Shown here piece by piece: positions 54,931 to 64,000 of a stretch of DNA of 64,000 nt. The position numbers were made by a program, and so were the translations under genes. The notes under the pieces are model-generated. The model did no database searches, was not told the DNA's origin, and was given only the letters and a program-made list of their open reading frames with translations. Position 1 is the first letter of the stretch; the number at the start of each line of letters is the position of its first letter. The stretch is from Protopterus annectens (Eukaryota > Chordata > Ceratodontiformes > Protopteridae), in NCBI RefSeq assembly GCF_019279795.1, contig NC_056745.1:1488480620-1488544619 (forward strand), in the 5' to 3' direction.

Positions 54931-55110
54931 TGACTTCTGCTTTATTAACTGCTCTGAAGCCTTTGACTGTGTGGACCATAACAGACCGTGGCAACGTTTC
55001 AAAGAAACTGGATATCAGGACACTGTTACTTGGCCCCTCAAGAATCTGCATTACTATTTTTCTTCAAGCTGTATTCACAGATACCTTTATTTTAACCAAA
55101 TCTTTAGTCC
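54931..55110 (+). pseudogene. LINE RT motif A fragment (RTE/L1 type)
   Basis: The plus frame reads DFCFINCSEAFDCVDHNRPW and QRFKETGYQDTVTW, an RT motif A region of the form F-DY-KAFDCVDHNKLW. Nothing on either side continues it clearly. Confidence 0.6.
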
Positions 55111-55520
55111 TCTTAAATGTTAATGATACTATTGGAATGAATGAAAAAGATCTATACCTACTTTGGTCCATACTAGCTGTGGCAAGGAAATGTATAACTA
55201 GAAAGTGGAAGTCACCACAAGAACCTACTCTGGAAGAATTCTTGAGACTGATGGAAGAAAAAGCGACATTAGAAATCAAGGTGAAGGAATCGAGAATTTC
55301 ACCTAAAACATGGACAAACAATCCTTGGGAAAACATTTTAACTCTTATTGAGACATTAAAAATGAACTTAAATAATTAATGTGTAACTTTATACTTTATT
55401 AATTGAATATTATAAATTTTTGTTACTAATTTCATATATTTTATTAATTTTTTCCCTCCTTTGTTCACGTCAATTGCACATAGTGTATATAAAGGTTTAT
55501 AATACTTGTTTATCTGTATG
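55111..55520 (+). pseudogene. L1/Tx1-like ORF2 C-terminal fragment
   Basis: The frame reads LLWSILAVARKCITRKWKSP, QEPTLEEFLRLMEEKATLE and NPWENILTLIETLKMNL, resembling the AAR-LIA--WKS-DPPT--EW region near the end of Tx1/L1 ORF2. It is followed by an AT-rich 3' UTR cut off by the assembly gap. Confidence 0.6.
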
Positions 55521-55523
55521 TTA

Positions 55524-56023
55524 NNNNNNNNNNNNNNNNNNNNNNNNNNNNNNNNNNNNNNNNNNNNNNNNNNNNNNNNNNNNNNNNNNNNNNNNNNNNN
55601 NNNNNNNNNNNNNNNNNNNNNNNNNNNNNNNNNNNNNNNNNNNNNNNNNNNNNNNNNNNNNNNNNNNNNNNNNNNNNNNNNNNNNNNNNNNNNNNNNNNN
55701 NNNNNNNNNNNNNNNNNNNNNNNNNNNNNNNNNNNNNNNNNNNNNNNNNNNNNNNNNNNNNNNNNNNNNNNNNNNNNNNNNNNNNNNNNNNNNNNNNNNN
55801 NNNNNNNNNNNNNNNNNNNNNNNNNNNNNNNNNNNNNNNNNNNNNNNNNNNNNNNNNNNNNNNNNNNNNNNNNNNNNNNNNNNNNNNNNNNNNNNNNNNN
55901 NNNNNNNNNNNNNNNNNNNNNNNNNNNNNNNNNNNNNNNNNNNNNNNNNNNNNNNNNNNNNNNNNNNNNNNNNNNNNNNNNNNNNNNNNNNNNNNNNNNN
56001 NNNNNNNNNNNNNNNNNNNNNNN
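55524..56023. other. Assembly gap (500 N)
   Basis: Exactly 500 unknown bases, a size often used as a placeholder. Open frames reported across it are meaningless. Confidence 0.99.
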
Positions 56024-56290
56024 ACCCTGGTAACTATTGCCCCATAAGCCTGACTAGCCTGGTCTGCAAGGCTATGGAGCACATCATCATGGAACTCATT
56101 AACAGAGACATTGGGAACCTCCAAACACTTGACCCGACCCAGTTCGGCTTTGTTAAGGGCAGATCATGCCTACTAAACCTGGTTGACTTCTTCGAGACAG
56201 TCACCAAGGCCATAGACGAGGGAAAGGTGGTTCACACAACCTACCTTGACCTCGCCAAGGCATTCAACACAAAAAAATAAAAAAAAAAAC
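56024..56290 (+). mobile_element. CR1/L2-like LINE L-f, RT fragment ending in an A-rich run
   Basis: The fragment encodes PGNYCPISLTSLVCKAMEHI, TLDPTQFGFVKGRSCLLNLV, DFFETVTKAIDEGKVVHT and TYLDLAKAFNT (motif A). It then stops abruptly in an A-rich run of about 20 bases. The frame is uninterrupted. The 5' side is in the gap. Missing the 3' end is unusual for a LINE. Confidence 0.8.
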
Positions 56291-57004
56291 AGTAGTGTTA
56301 TTTAAATAAGTAACCTCTGAATTATTCCAGAAAAAGCTTATGTCATCTAGGAATCTAAAATAATGTATCCAGCTATGGGTAAAATCTGAATTAAACACAA
56401 GGTCACATGACAATGTTTGCACAGGTGGACTGGTATTAAGTCTATATTTTGTAAGTTCAAACAGAAGCAAAGGATGACAGATTGCACCATGTTAATATAA
56501 ACCACAAAGAAGACCCCAGCAATCTTAGCTTGGTCTGTGCTTCAATAGAGAATGTTGGTAAGAATATGAACAGAAGTAGAGATACAACATTATTCATCAT
56601 AAAAATGTAGGATGAGAGAAATAGTATGTCTAATTAAAAAGTCAAGATTAATGTTTGCAGAGAATTTACAGATTGAATTTCTATTCTAAAAGTGTTGCTT
56701 TTTGACTGAATGTGAACTAAAATGTGGATTTAAAGTTGTAACACAAGGCTATGCTTTATACTTAAATATGACAAAAACCATCCTTGGGGTCTGAACACTG
56801 AAATTAATAGGCAGTTATTTGTACAAATGTTTACTGCAACAGTGTTTCTTTAAATGAAGTTAAAGGAAGTTGCAGTGCTTGACTGGTGATGTTAAAACTG
56901 TTACACAAACACAAGTGTAAATGATGTTCTGTTTGTCTCCTTAAAGGCTGTAGATCCGAGGCACCAGAGACTTTCAGATATGTTTTAATTCAGACAATGA
57001 GCGT
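56291..57004. other. Unassigned intronic sequence
   Basis: AT-rich; no ORF, exon or repeat recognised. Confidence 0.5.
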
Positions 57005-57232
57005 TTATTATTTATGTTTACATTTGCCTAATGCTCATGTTTGTTAATTTAGGAAAACAAGCTAACATAACAACACTTCGTAACAATGTTCCACCTATAC
57101 TTGAGATTTCCCACTGAAAGCATTTTTTCCCCTGACATGTTCCACAGTTCTAAAACTAGAGTTTGGGTGAAATACACATACTGGTGAGGGTAATTCTATT
57201 TCCAAACCATAAAGCCTCACTAAAGCAAACTT
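57005..57232. repeat. Left arm of a long inverted repeat
   Basis: GTTTGGGTGAAATACACATA, CTGGTGAGGGTAATTCTATT and TTGCCTAATGCTCATGTTTG are found inverted at 57893-58115. The arms are about 220 bases and highly similar; the loop is about 660 bases. Confidence 0.85.
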
Positions 57233-57892
57233 TTTTTTGTTTCTTTGTTTATTTATTTATTTATTTATTTATTTAGTTGCTCACTCACTCACTCACTCAC
57301 TCACTTACTTGCTGGCATTTGTTTACCACTACAGTCTGACTGAGCAGTGTCATTTTTCAGGTCCAAGGAGAACATCTCCAAGATATAGACTTCATGGGCA
57401 TCACATGAGTTGTTTCATCACTTAAAGTCAGTTTCATTCATAAGTAACGGCTCTGTTATTCACACGTCCTTGACATTAGTTACATCATTTACGGATAGTT
57501 TTGTTTAAAAATAACAGTTACACGAGTTGTACATGAATATTTTTTTAAGATAAAGAGTTAGAACATCCCAAAGAAATGAATACGACACGAAGAAGACATA
57601 GGAGATGAGATGACAGCGGAGAGTATCGTTGTGATAATAGTACGTTAACTGTTCTATAACTCTCTGCTGTATAAAAGTTAATTTGTAACTGTCTATTTTT
57701 ATAATCGTCATATATTTGTCATTGTGTAACCTTGTACAGTGTAATAATCTGTACTTTTTGGTGCGTTTCTCCCCAGGGCTCCATTGAAAATGGGCTCTTT
57801 GTGGCCCAATGGACCATCCTGGCAAACAAACTGCAAATAAAATAATAAATAAATAAATAAATAAATAAATAAACAAACAAACAAACAAAAAA
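57233..57892. mobile_element. Loop with two opposed LINE-X-family tails
   Basis: On the minus side, 57237-57375 holds a diverged tail: ATTTATTT runs and ACTCACTC repeats next to AGTCTGACTGAGCAGTGTCA. On the plus side, 57660-57892 holds 3' UTR with GTGCGTTTCTCCCCAGGGCT, CCATTGAAAATGGGCTC and a run of AAAT/AAAC units. Two tail insertions in opposite directions thus lie back to back. Confidence 0.65.
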
Positions 57893-58115
57893 GGCTTGCG
57901 GTAGTAAGGCTTTCTGATTTGAAAATAGAATTACCCTCACCAGTATGTGTATTTCACCCAAACTCTAGTTTTAGAACTGTGGAACATGTCAGGGGAAAAA
58001 TGCTTTCAGTGGGAAATCTCAAGTATAGGTGGAACATTTTTACAATGTGTGATTACGTTATCTTGTTTTCTTAAATTAACAAACATGAGCATTAGGCAAA
58101 CGTCAACAAATATTA
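57893..58115. repeat. Right arm of the long inverted repeat
   Basis: Reverse complement of 57005-57232 (AATAGAATTACCCTCACCAG, TATGTGTATTTCACCCAAAC). Confidence 0.85.
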
Positions 58116-59064
58116 CACTATACAAGCTTACACAATGACAAATATACGACAATTATAAAAATACACAGTTACAAAGTTACAAAAACTGGCATTTGCAAGA
58201 GCAAATTAATCTGATGCATTAAAAACAATTAATTTCAGACAAATTAAAGTTCAATATAGAATGCTAGTTCCTGAAGTTTTAATGCTAGGCATTATAAGAC
58301 TATAGGAGGTTGTTCACAAATTAGCTGGCTTGTAGAGAGTATCAACAGACAGGGAAGCTATGTAGGATGGAAGCAAGAACATTCCCATTGTGAAGTTAGA
58401 TGTGAGTGGAGCAAGGGTTTGAAGGCAGAGAGATTACTGGTGGTTCGGATGGGAGGTGGGAGCGACTTCCAATGACGTGCTAGAGAGAAGGATAGAAGAT
58501 GTTTGCCAGATGGGTGTGCAGGTCTATATACTTCAATTAAGTTTTGGAAGCTGGATCATAGATGTCTATCAGGTAGATGCATTTGGAAGGTAGAGGCAAG
58601 GGACTGGCAGAGAGAGGGGCTGAAAATAAGTTTGTGTGTTTGGATAAGTTGAATATAGGTGAGGTAGTTGGGTAGTTCAAGCCAGTTTAGCAGATGTAAG
58701 GAAATGCAGTGATGGTTATTGGATCTATAGCCTGTTGCAGATTATGAAATTTTATAGTAACAGGAGGAGAGTTTTGACTTGAGAGAAGATTGCAGATTAG
58801 TAAGGACGGAGGCGCCATATAGTAGCGAAGGGATAAGGTAGGTGGTAGCAAGAATGAGCCTAGTAGAGGAAGAGATATAACGGGTTTGGCGATAAAGCAT
58901 GTCCAGTTTCTGATGTTTTTTTTTTATATTTACTTGTAGATGGCTATCAAATTTTAGGGACTCTTAATAGTTTTGCAGTGGAGACTATTTTAAGAAGGGT
59001 TTTGTTCTCACTGGTGATAGAGAAAGAATTTTTATCTAGGATAGTAGTTTTAGAAGGGGTAAAT
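58116..59064 (-). mobile_element. LINE-X-family ORF2 C-terminus and 3' UTR, decayed
   Basis: Minus-strand frames give LLNWLELPNYLTYIQLIQTH, HWKSLPPPIRTTSNLSAFKP and LLHSHL, the same C-terminal domain as at 11100-11800. The 3' UTR words TATATTTGTCATTGTGTAA match the plus-strand tail at 57710. Stops and shifts are numerous. Confidence 0.65.
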
Positions 59065-59275
59065 AAAGTACAGTTTTGTACCTACCATAAATGTAGATGT
59101 TCGAGTGTATACCCTGCTGCAGTCATCACACTTGGGGTTATCTGCCGTCAGGCGGTCCCGCAGATGGCCCGAATTCCAAAGTCTTGGTCTGGCATCGGTT
59201 GCTGTCGCTTCTTCCCTGACATCAGTGCGCCAGGGGTATATAAGAGGCATCCAACGCCATTTTCTTCAGTTTTAC
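59065..59275. repeat. Left inverted terminal repeat of DIRS D
   Basis: Same layout as in elements A-C (TACCATAAATGTAGATGTTC, GAATTCCAAAGTCTTGG, CCAACGCCATTTTCTTCAG). The partner repeat is beyond 64000. Confidence 0.8.
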
Positions 59276-59474
59276 TTGCCCCAGATGTCAGGTGCCCCCA
59301 ATAGGTAGGCAAAATATATACATATAAATACATAAAGTTATATAAAAATAAAACAATACCCTTAGGCACAAGCAAATACACCACAGAGGTAGCATAGGAT
59401 AGAGTGGTAGAGATAAGTTCAGCTAGTTCAGAGGGGATGGAGGGAGGGTAACCTGGACTGCAGCAGGGTATACA

Positions 59475-59555
59475 CTCGAACATCTACATTTATGGTAGGT
59501 ACAAAACTGTACTATGTTCATCGTGTTACCCTGCTGCAGTCATCACACTTGGGTA
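59475..59555. repeat. Internal complementary region of DIRS D
   Basis: ATTTATGGTAGGTACAAAAC complements the left end at 59070-59095; TGTTACCCTGCTGCAGTCAT should match the right end outside the window. Confidence 0.8.
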
Positions 59556-59585
59556 GAATCCCAAAGCTAAGGGTGGGAGGTGGAG

Positions 59586-60746
59586 TCAAACAGGGTTAGA
59601 GGAGGCTAGAAGGCCCTGCAGAACTGCAGTGGCGAAGCCAGCTCTAGTCTTAGAGTAAAGTGGTAAGTGATAGTGTTTGGTGAAGGTGTGTACTGAACTC
59701 CAAGTTGCAGCTTCCAGAATATCCTTGGTAGGCACCCCCCTGAGGAAGGCTGTAGATGTAGCTGCTGCCCCGGTGGAGTGGGGCCTAATGCTAGCAGGAA
59801 CTGGTTTTCCATGGTGGGTGCAGCAAAAACGCATGCAATGTCTTATCCATTTGGAAATGGTCTGTTTTGAGATAGCCTTTCCTTGTGATGCTGTAGCATA
59901 GGATACTAAAAGCTGGTCAGATTTTCTGAAAACATTAGTTTTATCCAAGTAGTAACGTAGCTGCCTGTGAATGTCCAAGGAATGCAGGAGTCTTTCTCCT
60001 TTGTTCTGCGGATTTGTAAAGAAGGTGGGTAAATGGATGGTTTGATTTAGAGCCACACTGGATACCACCTTTGGCATAAAGGAGGGGTTAGTTCGTAGAG
60101 AAACTCTGTCTTGATGAAAAATGAGGAATGGCTCTACCGCCATAAGAGCCTGAAACTCTGAGACTCTTCTGGCTGAAGTAATTGCTAGCAGCAGGGCAGT
60201 CTTCCATGATACAAACTTTAAGTCAGCTGAGAAAGCTGGCTCAAAAGGAGGTAGCGTAAGTTTTTCTAGAACAAAACTGAGGTCCCAAGTTGGTGTTGGT
60301 GCTCTCCTGGGAGGCCTAATGTTTTTGGCCCCTCTGAGAAACTGCCTTAGAAGTGGATGTGAAAATAAGGGAGGATCCGTGTTGTAGTGAGCTGAAATAG
60401 CTGAGGCGTGGATTTTAATAGATGAAAAAGAAAGTCCTTTGTGTAACATCTCAGTTAAATATTGTAGAATCTGAGGTATGTCCGGCAGAAGGGTATTTTG
60501 GCCTTTAGCTTGGTTCCAGGCGCAAAACCTTTTCCATTTGTCTGAGTAGGCTTTCCTGGTGCTGGGCCTCCTGGCCTCCAGAATAACATTCATAACAGCT
60601 TGTGAAAGAGGAGCTGGCTGGTTGCTTAGGAGATTTGCCATGCAGCTAAATTTAAGGTTTTGAGCTGGCTGTGTAGAATCTGACTTGTCTTGCTGTGTGA
60701 GCAGATGAGAAATTTGTGGTAAAATCCATGGTGGGCCCTGGGCCAT
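59586..60746 (-). CDS. DIRS tyrosine recombinase (element D), catalytic Arg replaced by Gly
   Basis: The 386-codon frame is open and aligns along its whole length with element B. It has EARRPSTRKAYSDKWKRF, ITSARRVSEFQALMAV (first catalytic Arg) and the end block ATWSSVHTFTKHYHL with the nucleophile Tyr. In the middle HxxR motif it reads RPHSTGAAATS: the Arg conserved in A, B and C is Gly (codon at 59769-59771). That Arg is essential in tyrosine recombinases, so the protein is probably inactive although the frame is intact. The start Met overlaps the end of pol. Confidence 0.88.
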   Translation of the reverse strand: MAQGPPWILPQISHLLTQQDKSDSTQPAQNLKFSCMANLLSNQPAPLSQAVMNVILEARRPSTRKAYSDKWKRFCAWNQAKGQNTLLPDIPQILQYLTEMLHKGLSFSSIKIHASAISAHYNTDPPLFSHPLLRQFLRGAKNIRPPRRAPTPTWDLSFVLEKLTLPPFEPAFSADLKFVSWKTALLLAITSARRVSEFQALMAVEPFLIFHQDRVSLRTNPSFMPKVVSSVALNQTIHLPTFFTNPQNKGERLLHSLDIHRQLRYYLDKTNVFRKSDQLLVSYATASQGKAISKQTISKWIRHCMRFCCTHHGKPVPASIRPHSTGAAATSTAFLRGVPTKDILEAATWSSVHTFTKHYHLPLYSKTRAGFATAVLQGLLASSNPV

Positions 60747-62490
60747 ATTCCTTAACAGTGGGTACTAGTGTTGGCGTGGCCAGTCTGGGGCAATGAGTAT
60801 CATTCGTGGTCTCTCCATCCTGACTTTCAGCAGCACCTTTGTGAGAAGGGGCAATGGAGGAAAGACATATACTGACAGCATTTTCCAACTGCATGAGAGT
60901 GCATCCACTTTCCAAGCATGATGGTGAAATGTCCTTGTGCAAAATTTTGTTAGCTGATAGTTTTGGGGGCTAGCAAACAGGTCTATGTCTGGGTGTCCCC
61001 ATTTTTGAGTTATCATTGCAGATACTTGTGGATCCAGTTTCCACTCGTGGGGATCCATGATGTTTTTGCTTAGGTCATCTGCCAATGTGTTCTTTTTTCC
61101 TGGCAGGAATTGAGCTTGTAATTGTACTTGGTAAGCCAGTGCTGTGTTCCACAAGGTCATTGCTTGCCTGCATAGAGGGTAGGAGTGTGTACCCCCTTGT
61201 TTGTTTATGTACCACATTACTGTGGTGTTGTCTGTCCTTATTATAAGCTGTCCTGGATGTAAGAGGTCCTTGAAGGCTGTAAAGGCATTCTGTACAACTA
61301 GCATTTCTTTTTGATTGATGTGCAGATTTCTTTGATCTGCAGTCCATATGCCTTGAATGCACCGTCCTGCCATGTGTGCCCCCCAGGCATAGTCCAATGC
61401 ATCTGTTGTCATAGTTTCCCTGGCTGGGGGTAAGGTGAAAGGCTGACCCTTGTTGAGGTGACATGCCTGTGACCACCATAGAAACTCCTGTTGAAGGCAG
61501 GGAATGAGAGGTATCATTGTTTCCAAGCTGTGGCTGTGTTGATTCCATACGCTTTTTAGGTACCATTGTAATTTCCTCATATGCAGTTTTGCAAATGGTA
61601 TTAGCAGTATGCAAGATGCCATGAAGCCCAAGGCCTGCAGAATTTTTCTTGCAGGGAGTTGGGTCTTTGTTGCCATTGTTTTGAAGTATTGAGTTAGCTG
61701 TAGTTGTTTGTCTGACATCAGGTAAGCCATCTGGGCTGTTGTATTCAAGTTGGCACCCAGGAATGTCATATTTTGTGAGGGCACTAGTTTTGATTTCTTT
61801 TCGTTTATTGTGTACCCTAGGCAACTTAGAAGGTGTTTTACAAAAGCCAGATGATGTAAGAGAGTGTCCTTGCTTTCTGCTTGGATGAGGCAGTCGTCCA
61901 GGTATGCATATATTTTAATTCCTCTTTGTCTGCAGTATGCAATTACTGGTGCCAGGCATTTTGTGAAGACCCTGGGTGCAGTAGATAAGCCAAAGGGCAG
62001 TGCAGAGAATTGGTAGTGGGTTGAACCTGCAATGAAGCGGAGGTATCTTCTGCAATTTTGTCTGATAGGGACATGCAGGTATGCCTCCTTGAGGTCCAAC
62101 GTTACTAGCCAAGCTTTCTTGCCCAACATGGGAAGAAGCTGCTGTAGTGTTAGCATCTTGAATTTGGGTACTTGCAAGAAGGTGTTTAGAATTGAAAGGT
62201 CCAGAATGGGTCTCCAGGCATTGTCCTTTCTGGGGACTAGAAAGAGCCTTGAGTAAAATCCTTAGCCTTGCTCCTGTGTAGGTACCAGTTGAATGGCTCT
62301 CATGTCCATGAGAGCTGTAATTTGTTTTTGTGCCTCTGCCCATTGATTTTGTGGCAGGTTTGGCATGCCTTTTATCCTTGGCAAGGTGTGGAAATGGAAT
62401 CTGTATCCTTGTGAGATAATGTCTAGGACTCATTTGTCCTTTGTGACGATGTGCCTGTTGTCTGCAAAAAGTGCTAATTTTCCTCACAAG
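60700..62490 (-). pseudogene. DIRS pol (element D), two nonsense codons
   Basis: The RT frame has TAA at 62262-62264 (EQG*GFYSRLF; element B has Gln there), then 470 open codons: VTLDLKEAYLHVPI (motif A), FSALPFGLSTAPRVFTK (motif B), YAYLDDCLIQAE (motif C). RNase H has TTDALDYAWGAHMAGR, where Ser of DAS is Leu, then IRTDNTTVMWYINKQGGTH and TLADDLSKN. The C-terminal domain has DIDLFASPQNYQL and VYVFPPLPLL. TAG at 60765-60767 replaces the Trp of PRQHWYPLL. Both stops are single-base changes. Confidence 0.88.
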
Positions 62491-62715
62491 GGAGCTGCCA
62501 AGAGAGTTTTGCTTGGCAGTTTGAGGTTTAAGTCATTGTGTTTGCCTTCTAGAAGTTTGGGACCTGTCTTCTCCTCCCTTCTGTGTTGCAGTGCCCTATT
62601 GGCGAGGTTTGTAAGGGATTTGTGCTTGTTCTCTGCCCCTTGGGCGCCTATATTTACCCCTCTGTGGTCTGTCAGAAGCTGGGAAGGACCAATTTTTTGT
62701 TGGTCAATTTCTGCT

Positions 62716-64000
62716 GAAGCGTGGGGGCTGTACCTGTAAGAAATCTTTGGCCGTCTACATAGATTTTGCCTTATCCTCCATTTTCTTTAAAACCTCTTCT
62801 GCTTTAACCCCAAATAAGACATCTTGCTGTAAGGGTGCATCTAGTAACTTTGCTTTAACATGATCAGGCAGCGTTTGTTCCTTCAACCAAGCATGTCTAC
62901 GTATAACAGACCCAGTAACAGCTGCTCTACAGGAAGCTTCCAAGGAATCAAATCCACATTGTAAAGTATGTTTGCCCACCTGTTCAGCTGCATGCAACAG
63001 ATCTTGCATTTCCTTGAATTCAGACTGTTGAGGGTGCGTGCTCATCTTTTGTTTTATTTCAGAGATTAGGAATTGCTGGTATTTAAGCATGTGAAATTGA
63101 CAATTTAGTGCTCTCATAGCCAGAGTAGCTGAGGTGTAAACCTTCTTCCCCCACCTATCTAGTGCTCTGGAATCCCTTTCAGAGGGTACAGGATTTTTGG
63201 CCATAGAAGCCATAGCCCCTTTGGGACCCTGGGAGATTGTCTCTGGATCAGCAACAGGGCTTTTGAAAAGGAATTTGTGTGAGTCTGGCACTCTGTAGTA
63301 TCCATCTGGTTTGGCTGGAGCAGAAGGCAGAGAATCTGGATTTAGACTAGATTCTAAATAAACATCATCCACAATGTCTAAAACAGGGGGAATAGCAAGT
63401 GGTCTGTGCTGGGGGAGTAAAAGAAACTCTCGGAGCCTTTTCTTTGAGTCGGAGTAGTCTTGGTCTTCCTAGTGGAAATGTTCCCTCACGGTATGTAAGG
63501 TTTCCCCAAAGGAATAGTCTTTGGGGGGAGAGGCTAAGGGAATGGAATCTTCAGCATTAGAATCTTCATAAGGGGGAAAGGAGTAATCCTGTTCCTCAGA
63601 GGAGCCTGAGGAAATAGACACTTGATCAGAGGAGGCATAAACCTCCTCTTGTCTAGGCCTTTTGTCGGGGGGGGGGTTGGGAACCCCTGATTAAAGAAAT
63701 CAAATCTTCAGCCATTTTAAGCATCTGTTTCTTAGGCATGGGGCCTTGAACTGGAGACTGAAGTGCAGTCTTTTTTGGTTTTAGAGGAGTCTTAGGCTTA
63801 GCATAAGATTTTATGGTGAGAGTAGTGAGTCAGAAGACACCTTCTGAAACCGAAGGTGTTTCTACGGCACCGGCTTCTCCTTCTGCAATGTCGTCGGTAG
63901 GGCCTAAAGAAAATGGCTGCGTCGGCCTAGAACTCTCTGCTAGAGAATCCGAAGCGGTCTGTGGTTCCGATTCTGCGGTAGCCAGGGGCTGCGTAGGCGC
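62716..64000 (-). pseudogene. DIRS gag-like ORF1 (element D), partial
   Basis: The 205-codon frame (62755-63372) contains DGYYRVPDSHKFLFKSPVAD, KVYTSATLAMRALNCQFHML, RRHAWLKEQTLPDHVKAKLL and DAPLQQDVLFGVKAEEVLKK. It ends with a TAG after DKAKSM where other copies read QTVKDFLQ. Upstream, 63373-64000 encodes the acidic and Pro/Ser-rich N-terminal half in other frames, including a G run at 63669 that shifts the frame. The Cys/His N-terminus is outside the window. Confidence 0.8.

Larger units (their letters stand above)
59065..64000 (-). mobile_element. DIRS retrotransposon D, cut by the window edge
   Basis: The left inverted terminal repeat starts AAAGTACAGTTTTGTACC at 59065, and an internal complementary region is at 59475-59555. 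Minus-strand order is gag (from 64000 down to 62716), pol (62490-60700) and recombinase (60746-59586). ORFs are long with isolated stops, so it is younger than A and C. The right terminus is outside the window. Confidence 0.9.

Noticed and set aside
55420-56280. Open frames of 175-286 codons across the run of N
   Set aside because: Most of the length is the assembly gap; only the last part is real LINE sequence.

Overview
The window is non-coding intron sequence of a vertebrate with a very large, transposon-filled genome. Three short exons on the minus strand (54567-54596, 54402-54449, 37160-37274) encode the catalytic loop, DFG motif and activation loop of a p38 MAP kinase. Three residues fit MAPK11 (p38 beta) better than MAPK14. 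The intron between the second and third exon is about 17.1 kb, and no further exon was recognised down to position 1, so the next intron is at least 37 kb. The combination of many DIRS elements, CR1/L2-type LINEs, a Penelope-like element and a V-SINE suggests a lungfish or large-genome amphibian; the species is not proven.

Layout: 1-776 AT-rich DNA and a hAT-like MITE; 785-3660 a decayed DIRS (E) carrying a LINE 3' end; 4254-10266 DIRS A, with a retrocopied transcript inserted in its gag; 10583-31480 one old minus-strand LINE (LINE-X) split open by an 88-bp tandem array. Inside that region lie a V-SINE, a CR1-like LINE with a second one nested in it, a complete Penelope-like element and the best-preserved DIRS (B, 25187-30793). 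Then come CR1-like LINE copies at 31594-32955, 33550-35895 and 37381-41094 around the kinase exon, and an L1/Tx1-like LINE (42.1-46.2 kb) interrupted by two LINE tails and a second MITE. A 46-bp tandem array is split by DIRS C (46370-52224). It is followed by a Harbinger-like fragment with a (CA)n run, the two small kinase exons, a 500-base assembly gap, a CR1 fragment, an inverted repeat, another LINE-X-family end, and DIRS D (59065 to beyond the window).

The most interesting result is that the 88-bp minisatellite (about 40 units) is an amplified piece of LINE reverse transcriptase. On the minus strand each unit encodes RT motif A (SAVFLDLPKAFNTVSH). The rest of the same RT lies on both sides of the array: motifs 1-2 at 30931-31150 and motifs B/C at 12063-12410. 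Several other transposons here show the same process on a smaller scale: 50 bp of DIRS A RNase H, 18 bp of DIRS C RT, a 67-bp internal complementary region in DIRS C, 42 bp in the Penelope N-terminus, and 25 bp in a CR1 RT.

DIRS parts co-operate as known for the family: gag-like ORF1, RT/RNase H ORF2 and tyrosine recombinase ORF3, bounded by inverted terminal repeats, with an internal complementary region that matches both outer ends and would template circle closure. All five DIRS copies and the Penelope element lie on the same strand as the kinase gene. No bacterial genes, CRISPR arrays, rRNA or tRNA genes were found.
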